This document shows, in pieces, positions 38,601 through 50,158 of a stretch of 64,000 bases of DNA. Within the stretch, counting starts at the first letter, position 1. Each line of letters starts with the position of its first letter. The stretch comes from Lyophyllum atratum. Its lineage: Eukaryota; Basidiomycota; Agaricomycetes; Agaricales; Lyophyllaceae. A program made the position numbers and the translations under genes. Under the pieces are notes generated by a model that ran no database searches, was not told the DNA's origin, and saw only the letters and a list, made by a program, of their open reading frames with translations. Location of the stretch: positions 1,736,001 to 1,800,000 of the forward strand of contig JACGCN010000006.1 in NCBI GenBank assembly GCA_014905825.1. Reading direction: 5' to 3'.

Positions 38601-41600
38601 CCATAACAATGCGCTGCAAGACACGAATAGCAACAGAAGGCACAGATACCTCAAAGAGAGTGCACGACGTAGTGGTCGCAGACGCCGACATGTTGGCAAG
38701 ATGATTCGCCATCATTGCATCTAGACACAACTCCGGATTAAGGTGCTGCAGAAAAATCATCAAGCGGATGCAGGGCGATAATCGAGGTACGTACACGTCT
38801 TCTCAGATCTTCTTCAAAATGAATTGCTGCGAGTAGTACTACAGGCGTAACCTTGATATTTACTGTTTTCTTGCTCCTGAAACGTATGGTAGTGGTGTCT
38901 TGGTCATCTTTTGGGATCGCTGGGTCGTAAGGCTTCTTGAATGCTTCACCAGTGTCTTCGGAGAGGGGGGTCGGGTGAGTCCGACATGTATCTACCGGTC
39001 TGCGGTCCTAAACAGATAGGGGAAAGGTCGGAAAGTTGCCCCAGGACTTGTGGGAAGCAATTAATATCTACCCGAATGAGAACGAAAGGACAGCCGTCCC
39101 AAAGCTCTAGTGAACCGAGAAAAGGTGCAATATAATGCCGAGTGACATGTGAATAATGTCGGAGCAACGACTCATCAGGGTCAGAGCCAGAAGCAGAATC
39201 ATCTTCACAAAAGTATTAGATGTGATGTATACCATCTCGACCACACACTTACTGGCAAAACCCGACCAATCACTATCTGAACTAGCATCCGTTAAGTCTT
39301 CGTCATCCGATTCATCACCGCTGCTCATGTTCTGATCGTCTTCGAAGGTGAAAGGTGGGACGGGTGTAGATGAACGGGTGTTACTGCTCAAGCGTTAAGG
39401 CGCATATCTGTTAAAAGAAGTTGACCAACTTACGCAAGGCGAGCATCACGATCTGCCTCCGAGATACCCTCTTCGGCATCTGATTCAGAATTGTGAGCCA
39501 CGCTTGTCCATGATTTCCGCATTCGCTCGTTCTTCGGGGGACGTTGCGATAGGCTAGTGGCTCCTTCGAAATCTTGATGGATGGGTAAAGTGGGATGTGG
39601 TAGATAGAGTCCATTTTTATGCAATGTGGGTCCTGTCATAGCAGTGAGTACGCAGGAGGCTGCAGAGGATTATTTGTTATCTACTTGTACGTGTTTTTGC
39701 GTTCCGAGATCCCAAAGAGGCGAACATTCTACGAGCTCGACCAGTCAGGCGATCTTGTTCTTCGACGTAGGCAATTTGAGATTGAGCCACATCACGGAAT
39801 CCAGGGGGAGCAGAATATATATCCAAGTGCACATCAGCTGATAATTCCATGGTCTCTAACCAGCGGTGCCCGTGAAGAGAAGGAGCAATCAAAACCTTTA
39901 CATAGATATCCGCAATACTTAGGCTGGTGACTTTCCGATGGTACCGTCCACCGAGATCGTTGCTATTGGCCTTGATTCCAGTTGGTAAGGTGATCGCCAA
40001 TGCTGCCCGACCTGCTTGCCATGTTACATCGACGGACTTCAGGGAAAACTTGACAAAGGTTACTGAGGCACTCGTTAGGAGACAATGAGATGTAGGGTCT
40101 ACAGCACACACCATCTGGGTCGATAGGCGGGAGATACTGCAACGCAGGTGCGTTTGCGAGGTCTGCAAAATTTAATCGAAAGGCGTTACCAGCGGCGGCG
40201 AGGAGAATCCCTTCGGAAGCTGACAGGAGAGATCTGACACGACCAAGATGAATCTCCCAGATGCAAATATAAGTAGCAGTCCGTGGCTGAGGTCCGAACA
40301 AACGGTGAGCTGTGATGTCAAGCCCTGGATAGGGTCAGAAAGGTTGTCAGCTTGGCAGATAATAAGTCACCAACCATCTATTTGAAAGATGTCCTTCACT
40401 TCACGGAGAACGGGTTTCCTGTATGTGACCTCTTCTGGGTAATTGGTGATCAAGCCTCCAGAGATGGCACCAACATTTAGAGACATTTCTATGACTGTAT
40501 GAGCATACTCCTGAGCGACTGAAAGAGAACATACCCATGTAGTGATCATGCATTCGAAACTGTAATTGGAGCTCGGGGATAGTGACTATGAGGCAGTCAC
40601 CAATCCCAGCATCCCTTCCGCCATTCGCGGCGGGTGCCGAGGAACATCCGAGAAGGCCAGTTGGCATGATTATCGTTCCGTGTTCAACAAAAAGTTGAAT
40701 CTCAACTTGGAGCATGTTGGCCTAACAGAACAATGAGTTTCATCCGAAGCCTCGGTAACCCGTTACTTACTTTCCCAGGTCGATACTTGGATAGGACGGG
40801 GTCCCCAAGTGGCTGATTCCGTTTTCTCCTGTCCAAATATTCGTACAAAGTCGAAAAGTGGGTAAATGATCCCAAATAATTGTCCCGCAGCACCATGAAA
40901 TAACGAATGGACCATCCAACATTTTTGAAGGCAATATCGTGCAACTGATGAAAAAAGGTGTTCATATCAGGTCGGTTACGACGACCAAGACTTACGACGA
41001 ATTTGAATTTGAGCTGTTCCACATGCTCCTCTCGAACGTCCGCGAAATATTGATAGGATCCGTCAATTCGGAAAAAACGGACGTTTGCCAGGCTATTTCC
41101 TTTCTTGGGGGCGTGTAGCGCGTTCGTATTCCAACGCGGAAGCGAGAGGCTAATCGATGCGTCAGGCATATGTATAGAGAACGGAATCGTCGTAGACTCG
41201 GGTCGGTATTTGTTTGACAAAATGTCGGTCTTCACGATGAAATTGGCTCCTCGCGTCGTGAGTAGTGCTGAAATTGCAGATTGACTTTTTAAGTTGCTTA
41301 GAGATGTCGAACACTGCTACGCACCGTTTTCGTCCCGGATCAGTGGTTTATCGATGATATTGTGATCATTGGCATACAGGTTAAGCTCATAGTGGTGCAA
41401 CTCAATCTCGAAGGCGTAGACCATAGGAATGAAGCATTGATAGTCACTCGGAGGTCCTGTCGTCCAGTCTTTTCCAAGGTCGGTAAACATGTTGATATGG
41501 TCGCGAATAAGATAGAGGACCGGTTGTCGCAAAATTATAGCAATTATCCATTTACGTTCCATATTCCACTTAAGTGGCGAGGGCAGTTCACAGTGGACCT

Positions 41601-43705
41601 TGTAGACGGTCTGTGAGTCGGGCGAAAAAGGATCGTGGATCAAGGACCTACCCGACACGACTCAGCAGTGACTAGCTGAATGTCGTTCAAACTTGACGTG
41701 ACAACAATAGTATCAAGATGGACCTCTAGGATTGGTTGATAACCAGAAGGACCTGTTACCATCGGCATGATATAATTCAGGGATGAACGATCCCCGACCG
41801 TGACCTGAATCGCGGCCGCTTCCCGTGTCCGCTGTCTGTGCGGAATATCGATTTTCCCATCCCATTGCCAATCCTAGTTGCATTGTAGTCTTGGAGAGAG
41901 CGCATCAGAGGAAGAAAATTACCTTGGAAGGCTCACGGAAAGGGATATGTAGGACGGTGTTTTCGCGCAACTCAACAAATACCCGCATGGCGGTCCAGAG
42001 GCGTTTATCACCAGGTCGCAATGAAGGCGTCACTTCCCCATCTTGGTATGTTGGAGGGAAGAAAACTCTCTGGAGCTCTGCTCTTCAGTTGATATCGTCA
42101 GACGAGGGGTAAATATTCATCGGAACAAGGAGGCATACCTTTGGCGATCAGCCCAAGGACCATACCTTATAGTCCCTCCATGTATGATGATGTCGAACCC
42201 CCACTCAGGCGCTATGTCTCCATTGCCAACGTCAATCGCCTCTATCCCGACATTATCAGAGTGATCATGTGTGCCAGGAACCTCTCCAGCAACGTCGAAA
42301 TAATATGAGAGCTCTAGTGTGGATGTCTCGAGAATTTTGCGCTCTATCGCATATTCTAGTTGTGTAAAGTCTACGCCTATCGGCGTGGCCTCTTCCAAGT
42401 TTTTATGAGTCTTTTTATGTCCCCGTGGAGTTCGCTGTCTTTGCATGGCGTGTATATCACTACGATCCAATATATACTTCTTGACAAGCGCTAGAAGCCC
42501 AAGGCGGCCCCAAAGTTTGACGAAAGGCCGATATGAAAGGTAAGAGGAAGGGCGATTCAGGATCGAATACCTTGGAAAACAATCAGCTCTGAAGGCTAGC
42601 AAAGCGCTTTAATTGAAGCTTACTGAATAATACGGCCATGAACCAATTCTCCCATCGACGTCATACGATCGGCATAATTTTCATTGTCGACATATCGAAT
42701 CAGTGCTTGTTGAAATGTCATCGAGAATAATTGTTTATGGAGGTCAAGTTTGGATCTCGCCTATAAAATTGGTCAATTACGGTGCAGGATGTGAACACAA
42801 GGAGGGTTCACTTCGACGATACCAAATGTTCCTTCGCTCCTTTGAAATTCGGCCACCAGTAAATTTGGCGTTGAATTATTACCACAAGTTATCGCTCCTT
42901 TAGTGATTTCTATACCAAGGGGTAGTAAGTCCTTGGGATCAAGGTTTGGAAGCTGGCGCTTGATCCAGGTGATAGCTTTCCGAGCACCGTGAGGAATACG
43001 CAGGGAATCCTTGGTAGATGGTGGAGGATAGAAGGGGGAGGAAGCCGCTGCTAGGACGTCAATGCCTTAGAAGGACGAGAACCACACAGAATCGCACCTG
43101 GACGGGAAGACTTCTGGAAAGATTGCCTCCTGCCTGTGGATTGAGACGCGGGGCGACTAAGGTTACTACCCTCCATTTGGGAGATAATATTGTCATAAGC
43201 CGCAGTCTTGTTATAAAGAAACCATTCGAATCCTTGGAATGCTATTTGAACTCGGCAGTTCGACGAATGCAACGAGCGCTCTGGAGTGCCATCAGGTCCG
43301 GCCAGAAATGAGGCAAAGTTCAACGCACGATCTTCACCGCTTCGGTTAGCACCAATTTCATCTTCTGACGTAGGTCTTCGAATCCAGTATCTCCATTGTA
43401 CATGTCCTTTGACGACCCTAATTGTCTGGTTACTGGAATGGTAGCTGACGTCCTTTAGAAGTATTCTTCCAGCTATCAAGGAAAAATGGATGGAACCTAT
43501 GGGATTCAACATTCAGGTGAAGCAGCATAAGAGTAAAGAAATAAATACCAATTTCTACCCAGATACTTGAGGCTTCCTCACTCCAATACACAAGCCGAAT
43601 GACGCGACCAATGAGGAAGCCAATAAACCGGTTCCAATGGAAGAAGTACAGTATGAGGGCAATCACTACGCATATGCATGATATCAAGAGCAAGGTGTCG
43701 AACAT
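32664..43705 (-). CDS. CSF1: Csf1, bridge-like lipid transfer protein (BLTP1 family)
   Basis: Giant ER-anchored protein forming a long hydrophobic groove that carries phospholipids between membranes. It covers 11 kb with about twenty exons and encodes roughly 3000 residues. N-terminus: one membrane helix (MFDTLLLISCICVVIALILY), then WVEIGSIHFSLIAGRILLKD and VSYHSSNQTIRVVKGHVQWR, the Csf1 N-terminal signature. Later landmarks are YELNLYANDHNIIDKPL and KNVGWSIRYFMVLRDNYLGSF, an acidic Ser/Asp linker near 39300, long beta-rich segments at 38796-36100 and 35729-32664, and the end EEIMEVLLKLYSRQLLSGNK. I did not fix every exon boundary; no frame break was obvious. The gene is tail-to-tail with YIP1 (217 nt). 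Confidence 0.92.
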
Positions 43706-44038
43706 TCTTCAAGTTGCCAATCGTACGCTTGTGACAGGTGGTGGAACCGCCGCGACCTTCTTGGCTGTCACGTACCCAATAGATTCGTTTCTCGGTATAC
43801 AACGTCCCTTGCGCGATGCGTTCTTGCTAGCCACTGATGCTGAACGCTGAGCTAGCTAGAACATGTGCCAGTGTGTCGACAACTATGGAGGAAGGACTTG
43901 TCCAGCAGTGACACTTGTTGAAGTTCAGGACATGGAGAGACTCACACGTGACGATACTCTAGATTTGGTTACATAAGCAAGGTTGTAGTCCTCCGAGTCC
44001 GACTCCAGGCTTGCCAGTGCCAGTGAACAATCATCATC
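43706..44038. promoter_or_regulatory. Divergent promoter CSF1 / CX9C gene
   Basis: 333 nt between two head-to-head start codons, so both promoters must lie here or overlap the genes. I recognise no specific factor site. Confidence 0.4.
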
Positions 44039-44299
44039 ATGTCCGCAGTGAAGGCTGCGACATTGCAACAAGCACCTCTGAGGAAACTTGCATTGCATTC
44101 GACATCTACGTGCTCTTCCCAAGCATCCGTGTACGGTAAATGCATCTTAGCCAGCTACGCCGATGTCAAAAAAGACATGTGCTCGAAGGAGTTCGCACAA
44201 TTTGGTGAATGCTTGCGTAAAGCTGTGAGTTTTCCTTGTTGAATTGACCGCTACAATTTGAAAATAATTCTCCATCCACAGATGAAACGGAGATGGTGA
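44039..44299 (+). CDS. Small twin-CX9C mitochondrial protein, NDUFAF8-like
   Basis: Two exons (44039-44224, 44282-44299) give 67 aa. The second exon is just MKRRW plus stop. Two CX9C motifs form a coiled-coil-helix hairpin: C-SSQASVYGK-C and C-SKEFAQFGE-C. Such proteins are oxidised and trapped in the intermembrane space by Mia40. Length, motif spacing and the LRKA ending resemble NDUFAF8 (C17orf89), a complex I assembly factor. That assignment is moderate; other small CX9C proteins look alike. Confidence 0.82.
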
Positions 44300-44442
44300 T
44301 GATCTGATGAGAGGTACAGACATACCCTCTTGGTGCAGATGAAATAGTATTACAAGCCTTCTATATATACGGAAGAGCCAGAGAATAATCCAGCGCTCTA
44401 AGTTATTTATTCCGGAGGAAGCAATAGAATTGATGTGCACCG

Positions 44443-45336
44443 TTATTCGTCTCTAGAGGTTAGGCTTCCAGGGATCCTTGGGCCGCCCGTGGTCGCACCC
44501 TCATCTGCATCCCTCCGTATTTGAGCGCCCGCTCGAATCAACATCCTCATGCTAGCTGGTAGTGGCCATGGTGTAGTGTTCGGGAGAGGCAATGAGGCAT
44601 CTGAATTGCTTGCCTGTGGCGCAGGAGGGGGGTTACGCAGACGTGCTATGATGGGAGAGAGCCGAAGATCAACGACGTACGGAGACAAGGGGTTAGGTGG
44701 GTACGATTTGGTATGTCGTGACATCGCTGTGGGCAGTGGGGTGGATGGAATGGGCGTGAATAGCGGTGACGGTGTCGGCGACAGCGGAGAGGTAGATACA
44801 GGGAGCAGCATGTCATGGGTATAGATTTCAGTACTGTGTTCAAGAAGGGAGGTCTCATATGCAATAGTCGTAAGTACGAGTTGGAGGAGAATGATAAGGA
44901 CGTCAAGGCCCAGAAGCTGTAATCTGGATGGGACATAACCTGCAGGATCTAGAATTGAAAGGATGTTCTGGGAATACGTAGAATCGCGACATACCCAGTC
45001 CAACGAAGTCAAGCACGATGGCTCTACCCTCCGCCGCCCCCTGCGTCGCATGATACCAAACGCTCGATAAGTTGAGCAGCAGGATGTTTGCGAAGAAAAA
45101 TCGTAAGGACCGAGTAGCAGTTGCCTCAAGATCCCTCGGCTTGGAGCATTGGAACTGGGAGAGGAGGCGGCAGATGAAGGACCATATTGACGGGGATAGG
45201 ATGAAGGAGAGGGTGTGCAGTTGATAACACAGGGCGTCGAGCTATTAAGAAGCTTGTAAGACGAAACAAGTGGGTGATGACAGAAACATACCGAAACGAC
45301 GATATGCTGTCGTTGGGCATGATGCTGCTTAGGCAT
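44443..45336 (-). CDS. DUF1746 protein, Dsc4-like
   Basis: Three exons (45336-45292, 45241-44995, 44948-44443) sum to 798 nt, 265 aa. The spliced product reads HIVVSLDALCYQLHTLSFIL, LRFFFANILLLNLSSVWYHA, TQGAAEGRAIVLDFVGLDPA, RLQLLGLDVLIILLQLVLTT and IAYE, the fungal DUF1746 pattern of membrane helices. In fission yeast a DUF1746 protein, Dsc4, belongs to the Golgi Dsc ubiquitin-ligase complex that activates SREBP; a similar role here is inference. The C-terminal third is Pro/Ser-rich. The unspliced sequence is open throughout, with exon 2 in another frame, so a naive 297-codon reading would give a wrong middle. Confidence 0.82.
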   Translation of the reverse strand: MPKQHHAQRQHIVVSVCFCHHPLVSSYKLLNSSTPCVINCTPSPSSYPRQYGPSSAASSPSSNAPSRGILRQLLLGPYDFSSQTSCCSTYRAFGIMRRRGRRRVEPSCLTSLDWVCRDSTYSQNILSILDPAGYVPSRLQLLGLDVLIILLQLVLTTIAYETSLLEHSTEIYTHDMLLPVSTSPLSPTPSPLFTPIPSTPLPTAMSRHTKSYPPNPLSPYVVDLRLSPIIARLRNPPPAPQASNSDASLPLPNTTPWPLPASMRMLIRAGAQIRRDADEGATTGGPRIPGSLTSRDE

Positions 45337-45670
45337 GTCATAAAACTTGGAGGACCAAGAACTGAGTGCTAAGCACTACTAGTCAGTGAGCGTTCCTCAA
45401 GATATTGGAAAAGTTGGAGCAGAACTCGCGATGCCGTGGACAGATTGGCTGCTCACTGCCACTCACTTAGTCTACTACTGCGTAGTACACGGCGTCACAG
45501 AGTTTGCTTGCACTTGTATGGCAAAGACTTGGAGGCTTGGCCCAGCCTTAGGATATTGGAAACATACAGTACTAGTATCGTTGTTGCAGTCTAAGTATAT
45601 ACTAATAGTACACAGTCCGTGCAAATGAAACGTCTGGAGAGTGCGGTAGAGGAGATGATATATGGCAAAT
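45337..45670. other. Short intergenic gap
   Basis: 334 nt between two minus-strand genes; holds the promoter of the DUF1746 gene and the 3' end of the membrane-protein gene. Nothing else seen. Confidence 0.4.
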
Positions 45671-46839
45671 TTACGCTAGTGTGGGGCCACGAGGTGGGTC
45701 AGATAGAGTATATCGTGGTAAATCATCCAATGCTCCAGACGATGCCGAAAAGGGAGGAGGACCCGTCCCATTTTTGACGTCTGAGATCTGAGAAGTCGCC
45801 TCGTAGTCAGTCGCGTGCGTGACCTCTGCGTCCGCCTCATTTTGTTTCAACTTCTCTTCTCTAGATATTTCGGAATGCGTCCAGAAACCACCACCGTAAC
45901 CCATGCTCTCCGGGTGGGAGGGGACATTACCGTACACAGAAGACCGTGATGACTCTTGTATAGGTTGGCGTAATCCGTTATAAGGGTCGAACTCTTGCTC
46001 AGAGTACGCTGGGAAAGAGGGGGATGGGTTGCCTTGATCTTGTCCACCTGGGAGAGACAAATATCGACCTTTGCCCTTCGATACCAGGGCAAACGATTCC
46101 TCGTTGTGCATATGTGATGCACGAGCAGAGCGCTTTTCATTTTTCACCTGGTTAAGGTAACGTGTCACAACCAGGGCAAGATCTGTCGAACATGGTCGTT
46201 GTTCAGGATGACTGTCGTAGGACAGCGAGAGTACGACGTACAAAGTTCAACCAACAGAACAATAGATGCAACAGCAAAATAGACGCCACGGGCAATTTTT
46301 AGCAACCCCGTACATTGGTCTTTCGCTTGCTGATTCTGAATCGTTTCGTGGCAAGCTTTCACGGCAGCGCTTGAGGAGAAATGTGTGACCAAGTAAAGTA
46401 GATAGGCAGCAACACCCAAGTTCAAGAGAAAATGAACATAGATGAAATAGGCATATATCTGGACGAAGAGTTGCTTCCGGACAATGGCGCCTACAAATCT
46501 GCAGCCAATAATGAGCTTGAACCCTTGCATGGCAGAACAGCCTTACCCTAGAACAGACGCAACGAGCAGTACTGATTCCACTAGGCCGGCGATTACGAAC
46601 CCTGCTCGCTCTCCACTCGTCATATCGGCAGTGCCTTAAAAGTGGCAGTCATGTCTAGGTCTCCCCTCTAGAACACTCGTTGGAGGAGACTCACTAGCGA
46701 CTTCAAACCACAAAACAATAGACAAGACACCCCCAAAGAGGATACCGAGGAGGGACATAATGATGACACCCATGCGCACTGGGAGGCAGCAACAGAATGT
46801 TTTGCCGCCACAAAACAACTCCCGATAACTGAATGCCAT
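45671..46839 (-). CDS. Four-helix membrane protein, unknown function
   Basis: I do not recognise a named family. The spliced product begins MAFSYRELFCGGKTFCCCLP, a Cys-rich cytosolic start that could be palmitoylated. Four hydrophobic helices follow: VRMGVIIMSLLGILFGGVLS, ERAGFVIAGLVESVLLVASV, IYVHFLLNLGVAAYLLYLV and IARGVYFAVASIVLLVELYV. The loop between helices 3 and 4 has two cysteines (KACHETIQ, DQCTGLL) that may pair. The cytosolic tail is about 190 residues, hydrophilic, with Pro/Ser/Tyr motifs. The layout resembles fungal tetraspan proteins, without a CCG motif. Start chosen at 46839, where the protein-like sequence begins. Divergent from HDA1 by 337 nt. Confidence 0.75.
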
Positions 46840-47176
46840 GGCTGAACAGGCAGGATGCAGAAAGTCGTTGGCGTCGTATGTGGTGGTTAACGATGTAAGT
46901 ACGAAAGACACGTTCTGCTGAGACTCAGTCTCCGCAGCAAACGTGAAGCTCTTTGCGATGAAAGCTGGACGACATGGCTGTGCACTGTGCAGTGCGATCA
47001 GTTGAGATTGCCGGTCACTGACACGACGCACGTGATACGTAGTCACAAATATTTATTTGCGCCAGCTTTTTCTGGACACCCATGGCATGGAAAGTAAATA
47101 TCGGTGCATTCTACTAGCTTTAACTTTGCAAGATTCGATTTCTGACCAACTTAAACTCGTCTCGACGGCGCCAGGG
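46840..47176. promoter_or_regulatory. Divergent promoter tetraspan-like gene / HDA1
   Basis: 337 nt between head-to-head start codons. No specific site recognised. Confidence 0.4.
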
Positions 47177-50063
47177 ATGTCAATGAATGCCGCCGGACCC
47201 TCTTCCATTCATACCGGCGACATGGATGTTGATTCCGTATCGACGACGCCCCTTCGGCCTTCGAGCGTCGTCGAGCGTCCCCGGGCTTCTTCAGTTCCGT
47301 TACATCAGTCTGGCTTCACCGTCGGCTATGTGTACTCTACTGAAATGACGTCCCATTTCTCTCCCACCTGGTCATCCAGAAAAGCCAGAACGCATATCTC
47401 ATATATATCATGCTCTGACAGTTCGCCGACATACCAAGAAGATGAAGTGGCTCCCCATCAGACCAGTCCGAAAAGAGGAAGCTCTGCTAGTTCACAGTGA
47501 AGACCACTGGGATAAAGTCCAGGCTATACAAGGTGAGCTGAATTGACGAGGAAACATTATCGTTCAGTTGATGGAATCTGAAATCGCGAAAGAAATGACT
47601 GACCAGGAAAGAATCGATTCCGAGGAATACTATGAACAACTTTCGCTTTATGTCATGCAGGGGACTACGCGTGCCGCCCTTTTGAGTTGTGGAGGGGTAA
47701 TCGAAGCTTGTTTAGCTGTGGCGCGTAATGAACTAAAGAAGACATTTGCCATCGTTCGACCTCCTGGCCATCATGCGGAGCCGGATGAACACATGGGTTT
47801 TTGTTTCTTCAACAATGTTGCTGTCGCAGCCAGGGTAGTACAGCAACTAACACCTATCAAGAAAATAATGATTCTGGATTGGTGCGTTAACCACATTCCG
47901 TGCAGAAAACTATTGTAACTGATAAGATTAAAGGGATGTGCACCATGGTGAGATATACACGTTTCCGATCGCGCGTCAATCCCTCAATTTCTGGTTCTCC
48001 AAAAGGGAACGGAACTCAGAGAGCATTCAATGACGATCCCACTGTTCTGTATGTCTCTCTTCACCGGTATGAACAGGGTACTTTCTATCCATGTGGTCCA
48101 TTCGGGGGTCTTCAGTCATGTGGAGAAGGCCCTGGGCTGGGATAGTGAGTGAAACAGTCCGTGCTACACAGATCAGAGACTCATCTTTACACAGTTCTGT
48201 TAACATTCCTTGGCCCGAGAAGGGCATGACAGATGCGGACTATATTCACGCGTTTCAAAAGGTGATCATGCCCATTGCCATGGAATTTGCGCCAGAACTT
48301 GTCATCAGTTAGTTCACAGCCTTTTCTTTGCGCTGCTTATACATAAGATTCTCAGTCTCTGCCGGATTTGACGCTGCTCAAGGCGACGATCTCGGAGAGT
48401 GTCATGTATCGCCCACAGGATATGCCCACATGACGCATATGCTCTCAGGGCTAGCCGGTGGCCGACTAGTTGTTGCACTTGAGGTATATTTATCGATGAC
48501 GTTAAAGGATCTAATTGCTTAGTTCTCATGTTATAGGGCGGCTACAACCTTGACTCTATATCAAATTCTGCTCTGGCTGTAGTGGGCGTGCTTCTGGGTG
48601 AAGCACCTGATCAGTTGCCACCCATGGTCGCTGGGGAGGCTGCCACCGAAACCGTCTTTCTGGTTGCACGAGAGCAGAGCAAGTACTGGAAGAGCGTCGA
48701 TCCTAAAGCTTGCGAACCGCGAGAGGGTATACTCCTTTGCTGGATTGATCTCGATTCAATCATTATTAACGGTTTTGGCAGGATTGGAGGAAATTAGCTT
48801 TTCGATTCCGGGTAATGTGTATTGCGTCCCTTTCGGGTATCCAGTGAACTTAAACTGTTTTATGTCCAGAAATACTGAAAGCACACCGACAGCATTATTT
48901 ATATACCCAGCATGAAATGATGCAGATTCCCCTCATCAACGCGGAACTCGAAAAACGTTTCTCGACCCAAATAATGTGCACGTAAGTAAATACCCCCGTA
49001 AATTCGTCGTTGTTGTGAAGAATTTCTTCAGGTCAGACATATTTGAAAACGACACACTAGTCATATTTGTTCATGAATTGTAAGCTACATCTTTCTTTGG
49101 AAGTTTGTTTGACTAGACCAACCCATCCGGATCATCAGCGGAAACCTCCGCCTCGAAGTACAGTCATCAACTACATTCAACGTCGAGTTGGAGCGCTCTT
49201 ATCTAGTAGACACATCCTTCATTAACACCTTACTTTTTCTGACGTTTCCGCTGTCTAGCTCGATTTCTCAAAAGAACTCGTAGCGTGGATTAAGAAAGAG
49301 GGTTACTCGCTACTGGACGCCAATCTTTTCCCAAAACCTGCGGTCAACTCCACGGTAGGGCTCTCCCCATCATGGAATCTACTACAGACAGTTCAAACCG
49401 AACATCGAACTTAGCGCGCGAAGACTTCGGATGATTTCGGTAGGGACATTGTAACATATCTATGGGATAACTATGTTCAGTATGTTGAGTCTTGTCTTCT
49501 TGAGCCTAACACATTCTCACCTTCTACAGGCTCTCAAGCGCGCGGCGTGTTATCATCATTGGGCATGGACCTGGGAGTCGCCCTATCATGGAGCTCCTCG
49601 AACGCAGGAGTACGTCTACATATGATCCGGAGAAACGGTAGGCCTGACCTAAAGCGATGTCTTAGCTGCGAGCGTCATGAAGACTGTCCGGGCCATAATT
49701 CAGATTGTGGGTCATTCCACTGTACCTGCGACACCAAAGTACGCAGACGATGTGACCGAATGGTATCGAAAGGTTGAGCCTTCCTTTGACTATGTTTATT
49801 TCTGAGGCGCTTATGAAAAATTTAGAATTCTTTTATCGTTATTCCGTCAACTCATAGGATCCTGGGGCCTGAAGTTAAACCCAAGGATCTCAGAAGACAC
49901 GGAGAATTGGTCCCAATAGGTATGAGTACTCTTCTGACTCTGGGCACACCCTGATCTATGGGCAGATGAGTCTCAGCCAGTCAAGCTTGTCCTTCGGGCA
50001 TTACCAGGAATCAGTCAATTTGTCAACCAACAGTTGGGAAAGAATCCAGTTCCAACCTCCTAG
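47177..50063 (+). CDS. HDA1: Class II histone deacetylase, Hda1/Clr3 type with Arb2 domain
   Basis: Zn-dependent histone H3/H2B deacetylase involved in gene silencing. Roughly fifteen exons. Catalytic landmarks: [19 protein letters not shown] (His-His dyad), LDWDVHHGNGTQ (zinc Asp and His), [33 protein letters not shown] (second zinc Asp), and VVALEGGYNLDS. The C-terminal Arb2-like domain ([37 protein letters not shown]) is typical of fungal Hda1. Before the catalytic domain, the frame reading EMTSHFSP and the frame reading [20 protein letters not shown] are offset by one base at about 47366-47369. No splice pair can join them, so as written the protein would truncate. Confidence 0.88.
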
Positions 50064-50158
50064 GGAGTATGAAAATCATGTCCTTACGCTATCAACCTTT
50101 GCTTTCGCATCTCTATTTAATTTGTGGAATAGTATTTAATATGACCTCAGTCTTTCAT

